Below are positions 33,977 through 41,131 of a stretch of 41,131 nucleotides of DNA, one piece after another; position 1 is the stretch's first letter; each line of letters opens with the position of its first letter. The stretch covers positions 1-41,131 of the forward strand of contig NZ_NHSQ01000116.1 in assembly GCF_016653465.1 (NCBI RefSeq), read 5' to 3'. The position numbers were made by a program, and so were the translations under genes. The notes below the pieces were generated by a model that did no database searches, had not been told where the DNA came from, and saw only the letters and a program-made list of their open reading frames with translations. The DNA comes from Thiocystis minor. GTDB lineage: Bacteria > Pseudomonadota > Gammaproteobacteria > Chromatiales > Chromatiaceae.

Positions 33977-33982
33977 CCTAAA

Positions 33983-36358
33983 ATGACCATCGACTTCAGC
34001 GAATACCTCTCCTGCCTCAAGGCCGATCCCGAGCACCCGCACGCCCAGGCGCTGGAGGCGAGCTATCACGAGGCGGCGCGGGTGATGTCTGCGCAGGGAC
34101 TGGGGCATTATCTGACCGGCATCCGCGCCATGTGCGGGCTGAACAGGGGAACGGATCTGGTACTAACCTACGTCCAGGAAATGCCGGGGGTCGCCAAAGA
34201 GGTCGGCGAGGACATCATCCCCGAGGTCGTCAGCGCCCTGATGAAGCTCGCCTCGCACACCTCGGGAACCGTGGTCACCCTGATGATGGCCAACATGCCG
34301 CTAGCCGCCAGCCGGCTCGGCGATGCGGAGGTACTGCGCGGCTATCTCAATCTGCTCCATCAGCTCGCCGGCAAGGCCCCGCGCGGTCTGCGCCCGATGA
34401 TGGAGAACATGGACGAACTGCTCTCCAAGCTGACCCTCGGCGGGCTACGCCGCTGGGCGCTCTGGGGTGCGCAGGCGCATGCGCGGGATCTGGACGGTCA
34501 GATGGCCTATTTCGGGCTCCAGACCGAATCCTCCCGATCGGTGCTCCAGAAAGAGCGTCGCGGTACCCTCTTCGTCGACAACCAGCGCCGGCTCAATTTC
34601 TATCTGCGCGCGCTCTGGGCGCGCGCCTTCTTCATGCGCCCGACTTCCGGCGACTATGAGTCGCGCCAGGGTCTGAAGCCCTTCGTCGAGGATTTCCAGA
34701 TCCATCTGCCCGACGCCTTCGACCCCTGGCGTGGCATCGCCGGGATCGAACTCTATCGCGCCGCCGCCGCCCATTGCGCCGCGCACATGGTCTATACCAC
34801 CCAGCCGCTCAGCGCCGAACAACTGAGCCAGGCACAGATGGCCTTCATCGGGATCTTCGAGGATGCGCGCGTCGAGAATCTGGCCATCCGCGAATTTCCC
34901 GGCCTGAAAAAGCTCTGGCTGCAATTCTTCACCACACCGCCGGGCGGCGACGATGACGGCGAGCGTCATCCGATGATGGATCTGATGATGCGTCTGGCCC
35001 AGGCGCTGCTCGACGCGGACTATCGCGACGCCCATCCGCTGATCAACGAGAGCGCCGAGGATTTTCGGCGCGTCTTCGCCGAGCGGGCGGAGGACAACCG
35101 CATCAGTTGGGACGCCGGCGTGACCTTCTACAACCGGGTTCTCCAGGTCATCCCGCTGCCGAGCGTACGCATCCTGGAGTCCTGGCCCCTGCCCTACCGG
35201 GACGACAACCGTTATGTCTGGGCGTTCGACGAGAACCTCTTCCTCACGCGCGGGACCGATTATCTCCCGGTCTCCCAGCAGCAGGTCCGGCGCAACGTCA
35301 GCGTCATGGAGATGGTCAACGAACTGGACTGCGAACTGGCCGGCGACGACGCCCAGGAGATCTGGACTCTCTCGACCGAGTTCTGGCTCGACCAGGAAGG
35401 CTGCACCATCAACGAACTGGAGGGCAAGGAACCGGTCTCCGACCCCTATCATTATCAGGAGTGGGACTACCACGTTCAGCTCTATCGTCCGGATTGGGCG
35501 ACCGTCATCGAGCGCCGCCAGGGCCGTGGCGACCCGGAGCGGATGGACGAGATCCTGACCAAACACAAACCGGTCGCGAGCCGCATCCGGCATCTGATCG
35601 ACGCCATGCAACCCCAGGGCATCGTCCGTCGGCGCGGCTACGAGGAAGGCGAGGAACTGGACCTGAACGCCGCCGTGCGCGCCATGATCGACATCCGGCG
35701 CGGCATCATGCCCGACCCGCGCATCAACATCCGGATCGACCGCCACATCCGCGACCTCTCGCTGGTGGTCCTCATGGATCTGTCGCAGTCCACCAACGAG
35801 AAGGTCGGAATCGCCGAGGGCGAACCGGGGTACGCGGACGCCCCGAGCATCCTCGACCTGACGCGCGAGGCCACCGGCCTGCTGGCCTGGGCAATCGACT
35901 CCATCGGCGACAACTTCGCCGTCCACGGCTTCGCCTCGGACGGTCGCCACGATGTCCAATACTACCGCTTCAAGGACTTCAATCAGCCCTACGACGATCA
36001 CGCTAAGTCACGCATGGCCGGGATGAAGGGCGGACTCTCGACCCGCATGGGCGCCGCGTTGCGTCACGCCGGCTGGCATCTCACCCAGCAATCGGCCAAA
36101 AAGCGCCTGGTGCTGGTCATCACCGACGGCGAGCCCGCCGACATCGACGAACGCGACCCGCAGTATCTGCGCCACGACGCCAAGAAAGCGGTCGACGATC
36201 TGCGGATGCTCGGCATCCATACCTACTGCCTGACGCTCGACCCCCAGGCGGACCGCTATGTCGCCCGCATCTTCGGCGAGAACAGCTATTCCATCGTCGA
36301 CCATGTCCAGCGGCTGCCCGAACGGCTGCCGGCGGTGTTCGCGGCGCTGACGGGGTGA
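33983..36358 (+). CDS. cbbO: RuBisCO activation protein CbbO with VWA domain (form I set)
   Basis: A 791-residue paralogue of the CbbO at 16510. The C-terminal VWA domain (about 590-791) has the metal-binding DLSQS in LVVLMDLSQSTNEK and ITDGEPADIDERD. Shared segments include YHYQEWDYHVQLYRPDWATV and PDPRINIRIDRH. It should couple CbbQ ATPase activity to the form I RuBisCO. The ATG follows 6 nt after the right heptad arm; GGAGGCT inside the arm serves as its ribosome-binding site, so the repeat supplies part of the cbbO translation signal. It is 38 residues longer than the form II partner, with differences in the N-terminal and middle regions. Confidence 0.92.
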   Translation: MTIDFSEYLSCLKADPEHPHAQALEASYHEAARVMSAQGLGHYLTGIRAMCGLNRGTDLVLTYVQEMPGVAKEVGEDIIPEVVSALMKLASHTSGTVVTLMMANMPLAASRLGDAEVLRGYLNLLHQLAGKAPRGLRPMMENMDELLSKLTLGGLRRWALWGAQAHARDLDGQMAYFGLQTESSRSVLQKERRGTLFVDNQRRLNFYLRALWARAFFMRPTSGDYESRQGLKPFVEDFQIHLPDAFDPWRGIAGIELYRAAAAHCAAHMVYTTQPLSAEQLSQAQMAFIGIFEDARVENLAIREFPGLKKLWLQFFTTPPGGDDDGERHPMMDLMMRLAQALLDADYRDAHPLINESAEDFRRVFAERAEDNRISWDAGVTFYNRVLQVIPLPSVRILESWPLPYRDDNRYVWAFDENLFLTRGTDYLPVSQQQVRRNVSVMEMVNELDCELAGDDAQEIWTLSTEFWLDQEGCTINELEGKEPVSDPYHYQEWDYHVQLYRPDWATVIERRQGRGDPERMDEILTKHKPVASRIRHLIDAMQPQGIVRRRGYEEGEELDLNAAVRAMIDIRRGIMPDPRINIRIDRHIRDLSLVVLMDLSQSTNEKVGIAEGEPGYADAPSILDLTREATGLLAWAIDSIGDNFAVHGFASDGRHDVQYYRFKDFNQPYDDHAKSRMAGMKGGLSTRMGAALRHAGWHLTQQSAKKRLVLVITDGEPADIDERDPQYLRHDAKKAVDDLRMLGIHTYCLTLDPQADRYVARIFGENSYSIVDHVQRLPERLPAVFAALTG

Positions 36359-36387
36359 TTGAATCGGCTGAATGAAAACCGGAAAAG

Positions 36388-36444
36388 CGCAAAGGACACA
36401 AAGAACAGCAAGATGCATTCTTTGCGCCCTTCGCGTCCTTTGCG
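36388..36444. repeat. Inverted repeat between cbbO and ruvB
   Basis: CGCAAAGGAC (36388-36397) and GTCCTTTGCG (36435-36444) are perfect inverted arms in the 88-bp convergent gap. Additional partial units (CAAAGAA, TTCTTTGCGC) lie inside. It could end transcription from both sides, but no long T-run is present, and it resembles a dispersed intergenic repeat. Confidence 0.65.
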
Positions 36445-36446
36445 GT

Positions 36447-37502
36447 TCAATTGTCCGAGGACTCGAACAAATCGGGAACGCTCCCCGGCTGCAGCGAGCG
36501 CGGCGACGTCAGCCCGAAATGCAAATAGGCCGACTGGGTCGCCATGCGCCCGCGCGGGGTCCGCATCAGATACCCTTGTTGGATCAGGAACGGCTCCAGC
36601 ACGTCCTCGATCGTCCCGCGCTCCTCGCCGATCGCGGCGGCCAGACTCTCCACCCCCACGGGTCCGCCGTCGAACTTCTCGATCACGGCCTCCAGCAGAC
36701 GCCGGTCCATGTGATCGAAGCCCAGTGCGTCGACCTTGAGCATCCCCAGCGCACGATCGGCCACCTCGCGCGTGATCCGCCCATCGGCCTTGACCTGCGC
36801 GTAATCCCTAACCCTGCGCAGCAGACGATTGGCGATGCGTGGCGTGCCGCGCGAACGCCGCGCGATCTCGGCGGCGCCATCGGGATCGGTCTCGATGGCG
36901 AGAATCTGGGCCGAGCGTTTCACGATGGTGGTCAGATCCTCCGCCGAGTAATACTCCAGCCGCTGCACGATGCCGAAGCGGTCGCGCAGCGGCGAGGTTA
37001 GCAGCCCCGCGCGCGTGGTCGCGCCGACCAGGGTAAAGGGCGGCAGATCGAGCTTGATCGAGCGCGCCGCCGGTCCGTCGCCGATCATGATATCGAGCTG
37101 ATAATCCTCCAGCGCCGGATAGAGCATCTCCTCGACCACCGGGCTGAGACGGTGGATTTCGTCGATGAAGAGCACGTCGCCCGCGTCCAGATTGGTCAGC
37201 AGCGCAGCCAGATCGCCCGGTTTCTCCAGCACCGGCCCCGAGGTCTGGCGCAGCGTCACCTGCATCTCGTGGGCGATGATGTGCGACAGCGTGGTCTTTC
37301 CGAGTCCGGGCGGACCGAAGATCAGCACATGATCCAGCGCCTCCTTGCGTGCGCGCGCCGCGCCGATGAATATCTCCATCTGCTCGCGCACCGCCGGCTG
37401 GCCGACATAATCGACCAGCTTGCGCGGACGGATGGCGCGGTCGATCGACTTGTCATCGGTCGCAGCCTCGGGGTCGATGAGACGGTCGGCGTTATTCATC
37501 AA
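36447..37502 (-). CDS. ruvB: Holliday junction branch-migration helicase RuvB
   Basis: A 351-residue AAA+ motor that drives branch migration with RuvA. It begins with the usual [20 protein letters not shown]. Walker A is [14 protein letters not shown] (about 62-75), Walker B is [19 protein letters not shown], sensor I is [20 protein letters not shown], and the C-terminal winged helix ends [21 protein letters not shown] codons at 37502 and 37499 are tandem alternatives. ruvA and ruvC are not adjacent. It is followed by cbbO in convergent orientation. Confidence 0.96.
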   Translation of the reverse strand: MMNNADRLIDPEAATDDKSIDRAIRPRKLVDYVGQPAVREQMEIFIGAARARKEALDHVLIFGPPGLGKTTLSHIIAHEMQVTLRQTSGPVLEKPGDLAALLTNLDAGDVLFIDEIHRLSPVVEEMLYPALEDYQLDIMIGDGPAARSIKLDLPPFTLVGATTRAGLLTSPLRDRFGIVQRLEYYSAEDLTTIVKRSAQILAIETDPDGAAEIARRSRGTPRIANRLLRRVRDYAQVKADGRITREVADRALGMLKVDALGFDHMDRRLLEAVIEKFDGGPVGVESLAAAIGEERGTIEDVLEPFLIQQGYLMRTPRGRMATQSAYLHFGLTSPRSLQPGSVPDLFESSDN

Positions 37503-37540
37503 TCAGCCTGAATGAAAGCGGTATTGAACCGGATGGACGA

Positions 37541-39028
37541 TCAGTGGGGATGGGCATGCTGGCGATCCGGCAACTGCCGATATTCCGAGCAGCGACGCGG
37601 GGTCGGGATGCCCTTGCCCGGATTCAGCAGCCCCTTGGGATCGAAGGCCGCCTTGACGGCATGAAACTGCCGTAACTCCTCCGGCGAGAACTGCACGCAC
37701 ATCTGATTGATCTTCTCGATGCCCACGCCATGCTCGCCCGTGATGGTGCCGCCCACCTCCACGCAAAGTTCCAGCAGGCGCCCGCCCAGTTCCTCGGTGC
37801 GCTCCAGTTCGCCCGGCCGATTCGCATCGAACAGAATCAAGGGGTGAAGATTGCCGTCGCCGGCATGGAAGACATTGGCCACCCGCAGACCATATTCCTC
37901 GGACAACTCGGCGGTGCGCCGTAACACCTCGGGCAGCGCGCGGCGCGGAATGGTGCCGTCCATGCAGTAATAATCCGGCGAGAGACGCCCGACCGCCGGA
38001 AACGCCGCCTTGCGACCCTTCCAGAAACGCAGCCGCTCGGCATCGTCCGTCGAGGTCCGCACCTCGGTCGCGCCGCTGGCCAGCAACAGCTCACGCACCC
38101 GCATCACCTGCTCCGAGACTTCTTGATTGGTGCCATCGAGTTCGCAGAGCAGGATCGCCGCCGCGTCGGTCGGATAACCGGCATGCACGAATGCCTCCGC
38201 CGCCTGGATCGCCGGCCCATCCATCATCTCCAGCCCGGCCGGGATGACGCCGGCGGCAATGATGTCGCCGACCGCCTGACCGGCCTTCTCCACATCGTCA
38301 TAGGCCGCGAGCAGCGCCTGGGCGCGCTCCGGCACCGGCAGCAGCTTGACCGTCACCTCCACCGTTACCCCGAGCATGCCCTCGGAACCGATATAGAGCG
38401 CCAGCAGGTCATAGCCCGCCGAGTCGAACGCCGCAGAGCCGAGTTCGACGAGTTCGCCCTCCATGGTCACGACGGTCACCGCCAGCACGTTATGGACCGT
38501 CAAACCGTACTTGAGACAATGCACGCCGCCCGAATTCTCGGCCACATTGCCGCCGATGGTACAGGCGATCTGGCTCGACGGATCTGGCGCGTAATACAGC
38601 CCGTGGACCGTCGCCGCCTCGGTGATCGCCAGATTGCGCACCCCCGGCTGAACGCGCGCGGTGCGGGCCTCCGGATTCAGCTCCAGAATCCGGTTGAAGC
38701 GCGCCAGGCTCAGCACGATCCCATCGCACAACGGCAGGGCGCCGCCCGACAACCCCGTCCCCGCGCCCCGCGCGACGACCGGCACCTCGCGCTCATGGCA
38801 CAAGCGCAGAATCCGCTGGACCTCCTCCACCGTGCGCGGCAGCACCACCAGCAGGGGCAACTGCCGATACGCGGACAGACCATCGCATTCGTAAGGACTG
38901 ACTTCCTCCTGCCGCGCCAGGATCGCATCCTCGGGCAGAAAGGCGCGCAGCGCGGGCAGCAACCCGGCCCGCGCCGTCGCCAGCCGTGCGTCGTCGAAAG
39001 GGATTTGTGTCGGTTGAATCAGGCTCAT
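37541..39028 (-). CDS. glcD: Glycolate oxidase subunit GlcD
   Basis: A 495-residue FAD-linked oxidase of the GlcD/D-lactate dehydrogenase family. The PCMH-type FAD-binding segment is PVVARGAGTGLSGGALPLCD, then IACTIGGNVAENSGGVHCLK and YIGSEGMLGVTVEVTVKLLP. The C-terminal domain contains VFHAGDGNLHPLILFD and ITGEHGVGIEKINQM (metal/substrate His). It oxidises glycolate to glyoxylate with GlcE and GlcF, which are not in the window. In an autotroph this salvages 2-phosphoglycolate from RuBisCO oxygenation. The ATG at 39028 gives MSLIQPTQIPFDDARLATAR; the frame stays open upstream through the tRNA gene, but that reading is antisense tRNA. It lies 38 bp upstream of ruvB. Confidence 0.9.
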   Translation of the reverse strand: MSLIQPTQIPFDDARLATARAGLLPALRAFLPEDAILARQEEVSPYECDGLSAYRQLPLLVVLPRTVEEVQRILRLCHEREVPVVARGAGTGLSGGALPLCDGIVLSLARFNRILELNPEARTARVQPGVRNLAITEAATVHGLYYAPDPSSQIACTIGGNVAENSGGVHCLKYGLTVHNVLAVTVVTMEGELVELGSAAFDSAGYDLLALYIGSEGMLGVTVEVTVKLLPVPERAQALLAAYDDVEKAGQAVGDIIAAGVIPAGLEMMDGPAIQAAEAFVHAGYPTDAAAILLCELDGTNQEVSEQVMRVRELLLASGATEVRTSTDDAERLRFWKGRKAAFPAVGRLSPDYYCMDGTIPRRALPEVLRRTAELSEEYGLRVANVFHAGDGNLHPLILFDANRPGELERTEELGGRLLELCVEVGGTITGEHGVGIEKINQMCVQFSPEELRQFHAVKAAFDPKGLLNPGKGIPTPRRCSEYRQLPDRQHAHPH

Positions 39029-39199
39029 GGCGTCCGGAACCTCGATAGGGAATGCGGATCGAAGTCGTGAGCCTAGAGCCTCGCCTGGCTTCAGTAAACA
39101 GAGAATCATCAGGGCCAGACTTTGCCCGTTGAGAAACCCCCGGTCTTCACTGTAGAATCCGGCTGTCGCTGACGCAGAGTAACGTGTCGCGCCTCCCAA

Positions 39200-39275
39200 G
39201 CTGGCGTAGCTCAGTTGGCAGAGCAGCTGATTTGTAATCAGCAGGTCGTCGGTTCGAATCCGACCGTCAGCTCCA
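39200..39275 (+). tRNA. tRNA-Thr (anticodon UGU)
   Basis: A 76-nt cloverleaf: acceptor GCTGGCG/CGTCAGC with one G-T pair, D-arm GCTC-AGTTGGCA-GAGC, anticodon stem GCTGA/TCAGC with loop TTTGTAA (anticodon TGT), T-arm GTCGG-TTCGAAT-CCGAC, and an encoded CCA end. It is followed at once by an intrinsic terminator. Confidence 0.97.
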
Positions 39276-39282
39276 TACAATC

Positions 39283-39316
39283 AACGGCTTAGATGCAAAG
39301 CGTCTAGGCCGTTTTT
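39283..39316 (+). terminator. Intrinsic terminator of tRNA-Thr
   Basis: AACGGCTTAGATGC (39283-39296) pairs with GCGTCTAGGCCGTT (39300-39313) over 14 bp with two wobble pairs and an AAA loop, followed by TTTTT. Confidence 0.88.
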
Positions 39317-39794
39317 CTTTGGTGCTATGTCGGTGCTATGTTGTGGAGCAAGGATTGCGATCCCTTCGGCATCCTCAAGGTCGCTGCCATGTCTCATCCC
39401 CTTACTCGATTGTCAGCGGGCTCGACCGAACCGCTCCAGTTATAGAGTGTCCAGTGACCCTTCTTGCCCCGCTAATGCCCCAGCAAAACAACCCCACCGA
39501 TAAAATTCACGGAATTGCTGAAAATGCTTCGACGGTTGCGACTCCCTAACTGACACAAGCGATCACGCCTGTTTTTCCCACCGGTTGGATCACCTCCCGG
39601 TCCCATCCCAAGTCCCCGCAGTTGTCCAACCATCGCCCAAGCAGCAGACGATAAAATCGTCATCCCCAAAGTCGGCTCTTCCTGCCCTAGCGGCTTCCGC
39701 AGTGACGGCGGTTACTGTATTCAGTATGCGAAGTATGAAATCACCCATGATCCGAACGAACGCAATGAAGTCATCCATTGCTCGCGGAAAAAAT
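39317..39794. other. Gap downstream of tRNA-Thr without a supported gene
   Basis: Open frames here are short and have no family resemblance or ribosome sites. A near-duplicate GGTGCTATGT pair occurs at 39321-39343. The position just past a tRNA 3' end is a common integration point, but no integrase, attachment repeat or phage gene can be identified. Confidence 0.4.
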
Positions 39795-39815
39795 ATGGGG
39801 CGCAAAGCGCCCCAT
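39795..39815 (-). terminator. Intrinsic terminator for the minus-strand gene at 39850-40197
   Basis: ATGGGGCGC (39795-39803) and GCGCCCCAT (39807-39815) form a 9-bp stem with an AAA/TTT loop; on the minus strand it is followed by ATTTTTTCC. It lies 35 bp beyond the stop of the gene. Confidence 0.85.
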
Positions 39816-39849
39816 TCAATGATTAAAAGAGAATGCCCACCAGCTTAAC

Positions 39850-40197
39850 TTAAGGCGTACCGTGCTCCTCCTCGACCGGTGCTGGATCAGACGGCATTGG
39901 CGATGCCATAAACCCCTCTACAGCGGACTCCATCGCCTTATTCACCGGGCGACGCTTAGGAGGGATCGCTAAAGCAAGCCGTTCCCGAAGGGTTTCTGCT
40001 TGATCAACCTTGCCATCCTTTTCGAGCAGGTCGATTTTGCGCTGCGTCTTCTTACGAAGATCGCTGGCAATCTTCGTAACGTCTTTAGCAGTAACCGTCA
40101 CTTGAAGTTCACTACTGAGGTGGATAGCGATTTTTTCAGGTCCATGAGTACCATAGTGCTCAAAAATCAAATTGTAATGAGAGTGATCTAAATTCAT
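39850..40197 (-). CDS. Hypothetical protein, 115 residues
   Basis: A well-supported gene: AAGGAG lies 8 nt before the ATG and a strong terminator follows the stop. The first 60 residues (NLDHSHYNLIFEHYGTHGPE then KIAIHLSSELQVTVTAKDVT) look like a small helix-turn-helix or homeodomain-like fold, in which a Gly-x-x-x-Ile-Ala-x-x-Leu step is followed by a recognition-type helix. A Lys/Glu-rich coiled-coil segment (KKTQRKIDLLEKDGKVDQAE) follows, and a disordered Pro/Glu tail ends it. I do not recognise a family. It is the only convincing gene between tRNA-Thr and the end of the window, in AT-richer DNA. Confidence 0.7.
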   Translation of the reverse strand: MNLDHSHYNLIFEHYGTHGPEKIAIHLSSELQVTVTAKDVTKIASDLRKKTQRKIDLLEKDGKVDQAETLRERLALAIPPKRRPVNKAMESAVEGFMASPMPSDPAPVEEEHGTP

Positions 40198-40936
40198 TAT
40201 AAAAACTCCTTGAATAAGGGCATCGATTTAAGAAAATGTAATTTCGCACCTTGGCGCGAGCAGTCAGAGAATAGAGCAGGGTCGAATAATTTAAGTCGCC
40301 ACTAATCTCTGACTGCGAAAGCATCGTATTCTTCTGGCGGCGGTCATGTCAATACCAAGCCAAAAAATTTTATGCGCAATCGACCTTGAAACTCATTGTG
40401 GACGCAATTTTACAATGACCAGTGATTTGATTGTTTAATAGTTGTTACATTGATCTGCCTGTCACGACGATCTGTTGGTTTAATTTGGCGGTTTAACGGC
40501 GGAAATCATTCACTACGTATTATTTATTGATTAAGTCCTGTGACACGATTCCTTAACATCAGATTCTGACTGAAACCTGATTCTGGTTTGGTGTCCCTCT
40601 CATCTTGGTGGAAGCGAGCAGCCTACCTAATCTGAGAACCCCATCGTCGATTGATGATGAGTGGTCTTGAATTGCTATCATATGGGGCTTGATTTTCTTC
40701 TCTCTTCTCAGTAAGGTTTCAAGCGTCTGGAACACCAGACGCCAGGATCGGGTCCGCTCGCAATCGAGAGAGCCCGAATTGTTCGTATCTAAGCGCGTCA
40801 CGTCAGACCTCATCGTTAAAGATTATGTTAGTTTATTGATACGTTAGCTCTTTAATTCTACTTTGTTATCTTGACATAAGCTTATGATTTGCAAATATTA
40901 TTTCTAGGGAAAAATAATGTTGGAAAATGGTGAATC
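40198..40936. other. AT-rich gap, no supported gene
   Basis: An 84-residue frame on the minus strand (40813 to 40559) lacks a ribosome site and a recognisable family, so it is not called. A perfect hairpin, GCGTCTGG-AACA-CCAGACGC, lies at 40723-40742. The last 100 bp before 40937 are strongly AT-rich and may hold the promoter or end of the transposase-like gene that follows. Confidence 0.4.
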
Positions 40937-41131
40937 ATGGCTAACAGTATTGATAATGAAAAAGATGTGGTGTTGAAAACCATGGTTGATAATCTCTCAG
41001 TTCATATTGAGGATTATCATGAGTATTTTCAAAACGAAACGTCTGATGGTCACGAGTTGAGTCGAGCTTACATCATGGGCCTGATCAAAACTGAAGCGGG
41101 AAAACGAAATATTGAACGCATCAACGAAGAA
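40937..41131 (+). CDS. Probable transposase, N-terminal part (runs off the window)
   Basis: The ATG at 40937, preceded by a GGTGA ribosome site, opens a frame of 65 codons that is still open at the window end. It begins MANSIDNEKDVVLKTMVDNL and continues HIEDYHEYFQNETSDGHELS, then RAYIMGLIKTEAGKRNIERI NEE in two pieces. The combination Y-x-x-x-F, GL-x-x-EAGKRNIERINEE is what I remember from N-termini of IS4/IS701-type transposases, which continue with a D-x-x-SPW block. That continuation is outside the window, so the call is tentative. AT-rich base use and nearby decayed DNA fit a mobile element. Confidence 0.5.
   Translation, partial: MANSIDNEKDVVLKTMVDNLSVHIEDYHEYFQNETSDGHELSRAYIMGLIKTEAGKRNIERINEE

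Noticed and set aside
39029-39280. N-terminal extension of GlcD reading through the tRNA gene (contains RIRTDDLLITNQLLCQLSYA)
   Set aside because: That peptide is the familiar antisense translation of a tRNA gene; the real start is the ATG at 39028.
40559-40813. 84-codon minus-strand frame near the window end
   Set aside because: No ribosome site and no recognisable family; a hairpin at 40723-40742 interrupts it.

Overview
The window looks like a chromosomal segment of a phototrophic purple sulfur bacterium (gammaproteobacterium, Chromatiaceae-like). The reasons are the gammaproteobacterial order ygfB-pepP-ubiH-ubiI next to zapA-6S RNA-ygfA-rpiA, two complete RuBisCO/activase gene sets (form II and form I), and a photoactive-yellow-protein/phytochrome hybrid receptor beside a coumarate-CoA-ligase-like gene. 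The species cannot be named from sequence alone. Most genes are GC-rich. The first 2.6 kb and the last 1.8 kb include AT-richer stretches and carry mobile-element debris.

Layout. 1-2650: a transposase remnant, a truncated IS630-type element, an intact IS5/IS903-type insertion with perfect 9-bp target duplications, and a frameshifted gene remnant. 2815-4492: PPi-dependent phosphofructokinase and a small unknown protein. 4683-9403 (minus strand): ygfB-pepP-ubiH-ubiI, with an exact 142-bp tandem duplication over the start of ubiH. 9459-11732 (plus): promoter, TIGR02449-type coiled coil, zapA, 6S RNA, 5-formyl-THF cyclo-ligase, rpiA, terminator. 11775-13148 (minus): major porin. 13753-19404 (plus): cbbM-cbbQ-cbbO-tetR. 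19706-24849: a PYP-phytochrome-GGDEF-EAL receptor (ppd-like) convergent with a coumarate-CoA-ligase-like gene and a DUF2939 gene. 25232-29477: cca (plus), gloB and dxs (minus). 29562-36358: cbbR divergent from cbbL-cbbS-cbbQ-[four-helix-bundle gene]-cbbO. 36447-39028 (minus): ruvB and glcD. 39200-39275: tRNA-Thr(UGU). After it comes a sparsely coding tail with one convincing unknown gene and the start of a probable transposase.

How the genes fit together. The two RuBisCO enzymes each have their own CbbQ/CbbO (AAA+ motor plus VWA adaptor) remodelling pair, and CbbR lies divergent from the form I operon. rpiA, PPi-PFK and glcD (glycolate salvage after RuBisCO oxygenation) give the window a carbon-fixation flavour. 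The hybrid photoreceptor should need p-coumaroyl-CoA for its PYP domain, which the neighbouring ligase could supply, and biliverdin for its phytochrome domain. Its output would be c-di-GMP synthesis and/or breakdown.

Most unusual structure. Every intergenic gap of the form I cbb operon carries paired, oppositely oriented arrays of a degenerate 7-bp unit (GCTGGNN / NNCCAGC). In the cbbQ-cbbO gap a four-helix-bundle (S23/IVP-type) gene sits exactly between the two arms. This suggests a mobile or self-spreading element whose small form is only the arms and whose large form carries the ORF. Related heptads occur at 4083-4137 and 23036-23090. A second apparently unnamed repeat is a 193-bp, MITE-like double palindrome present twice (19419 and 24970).
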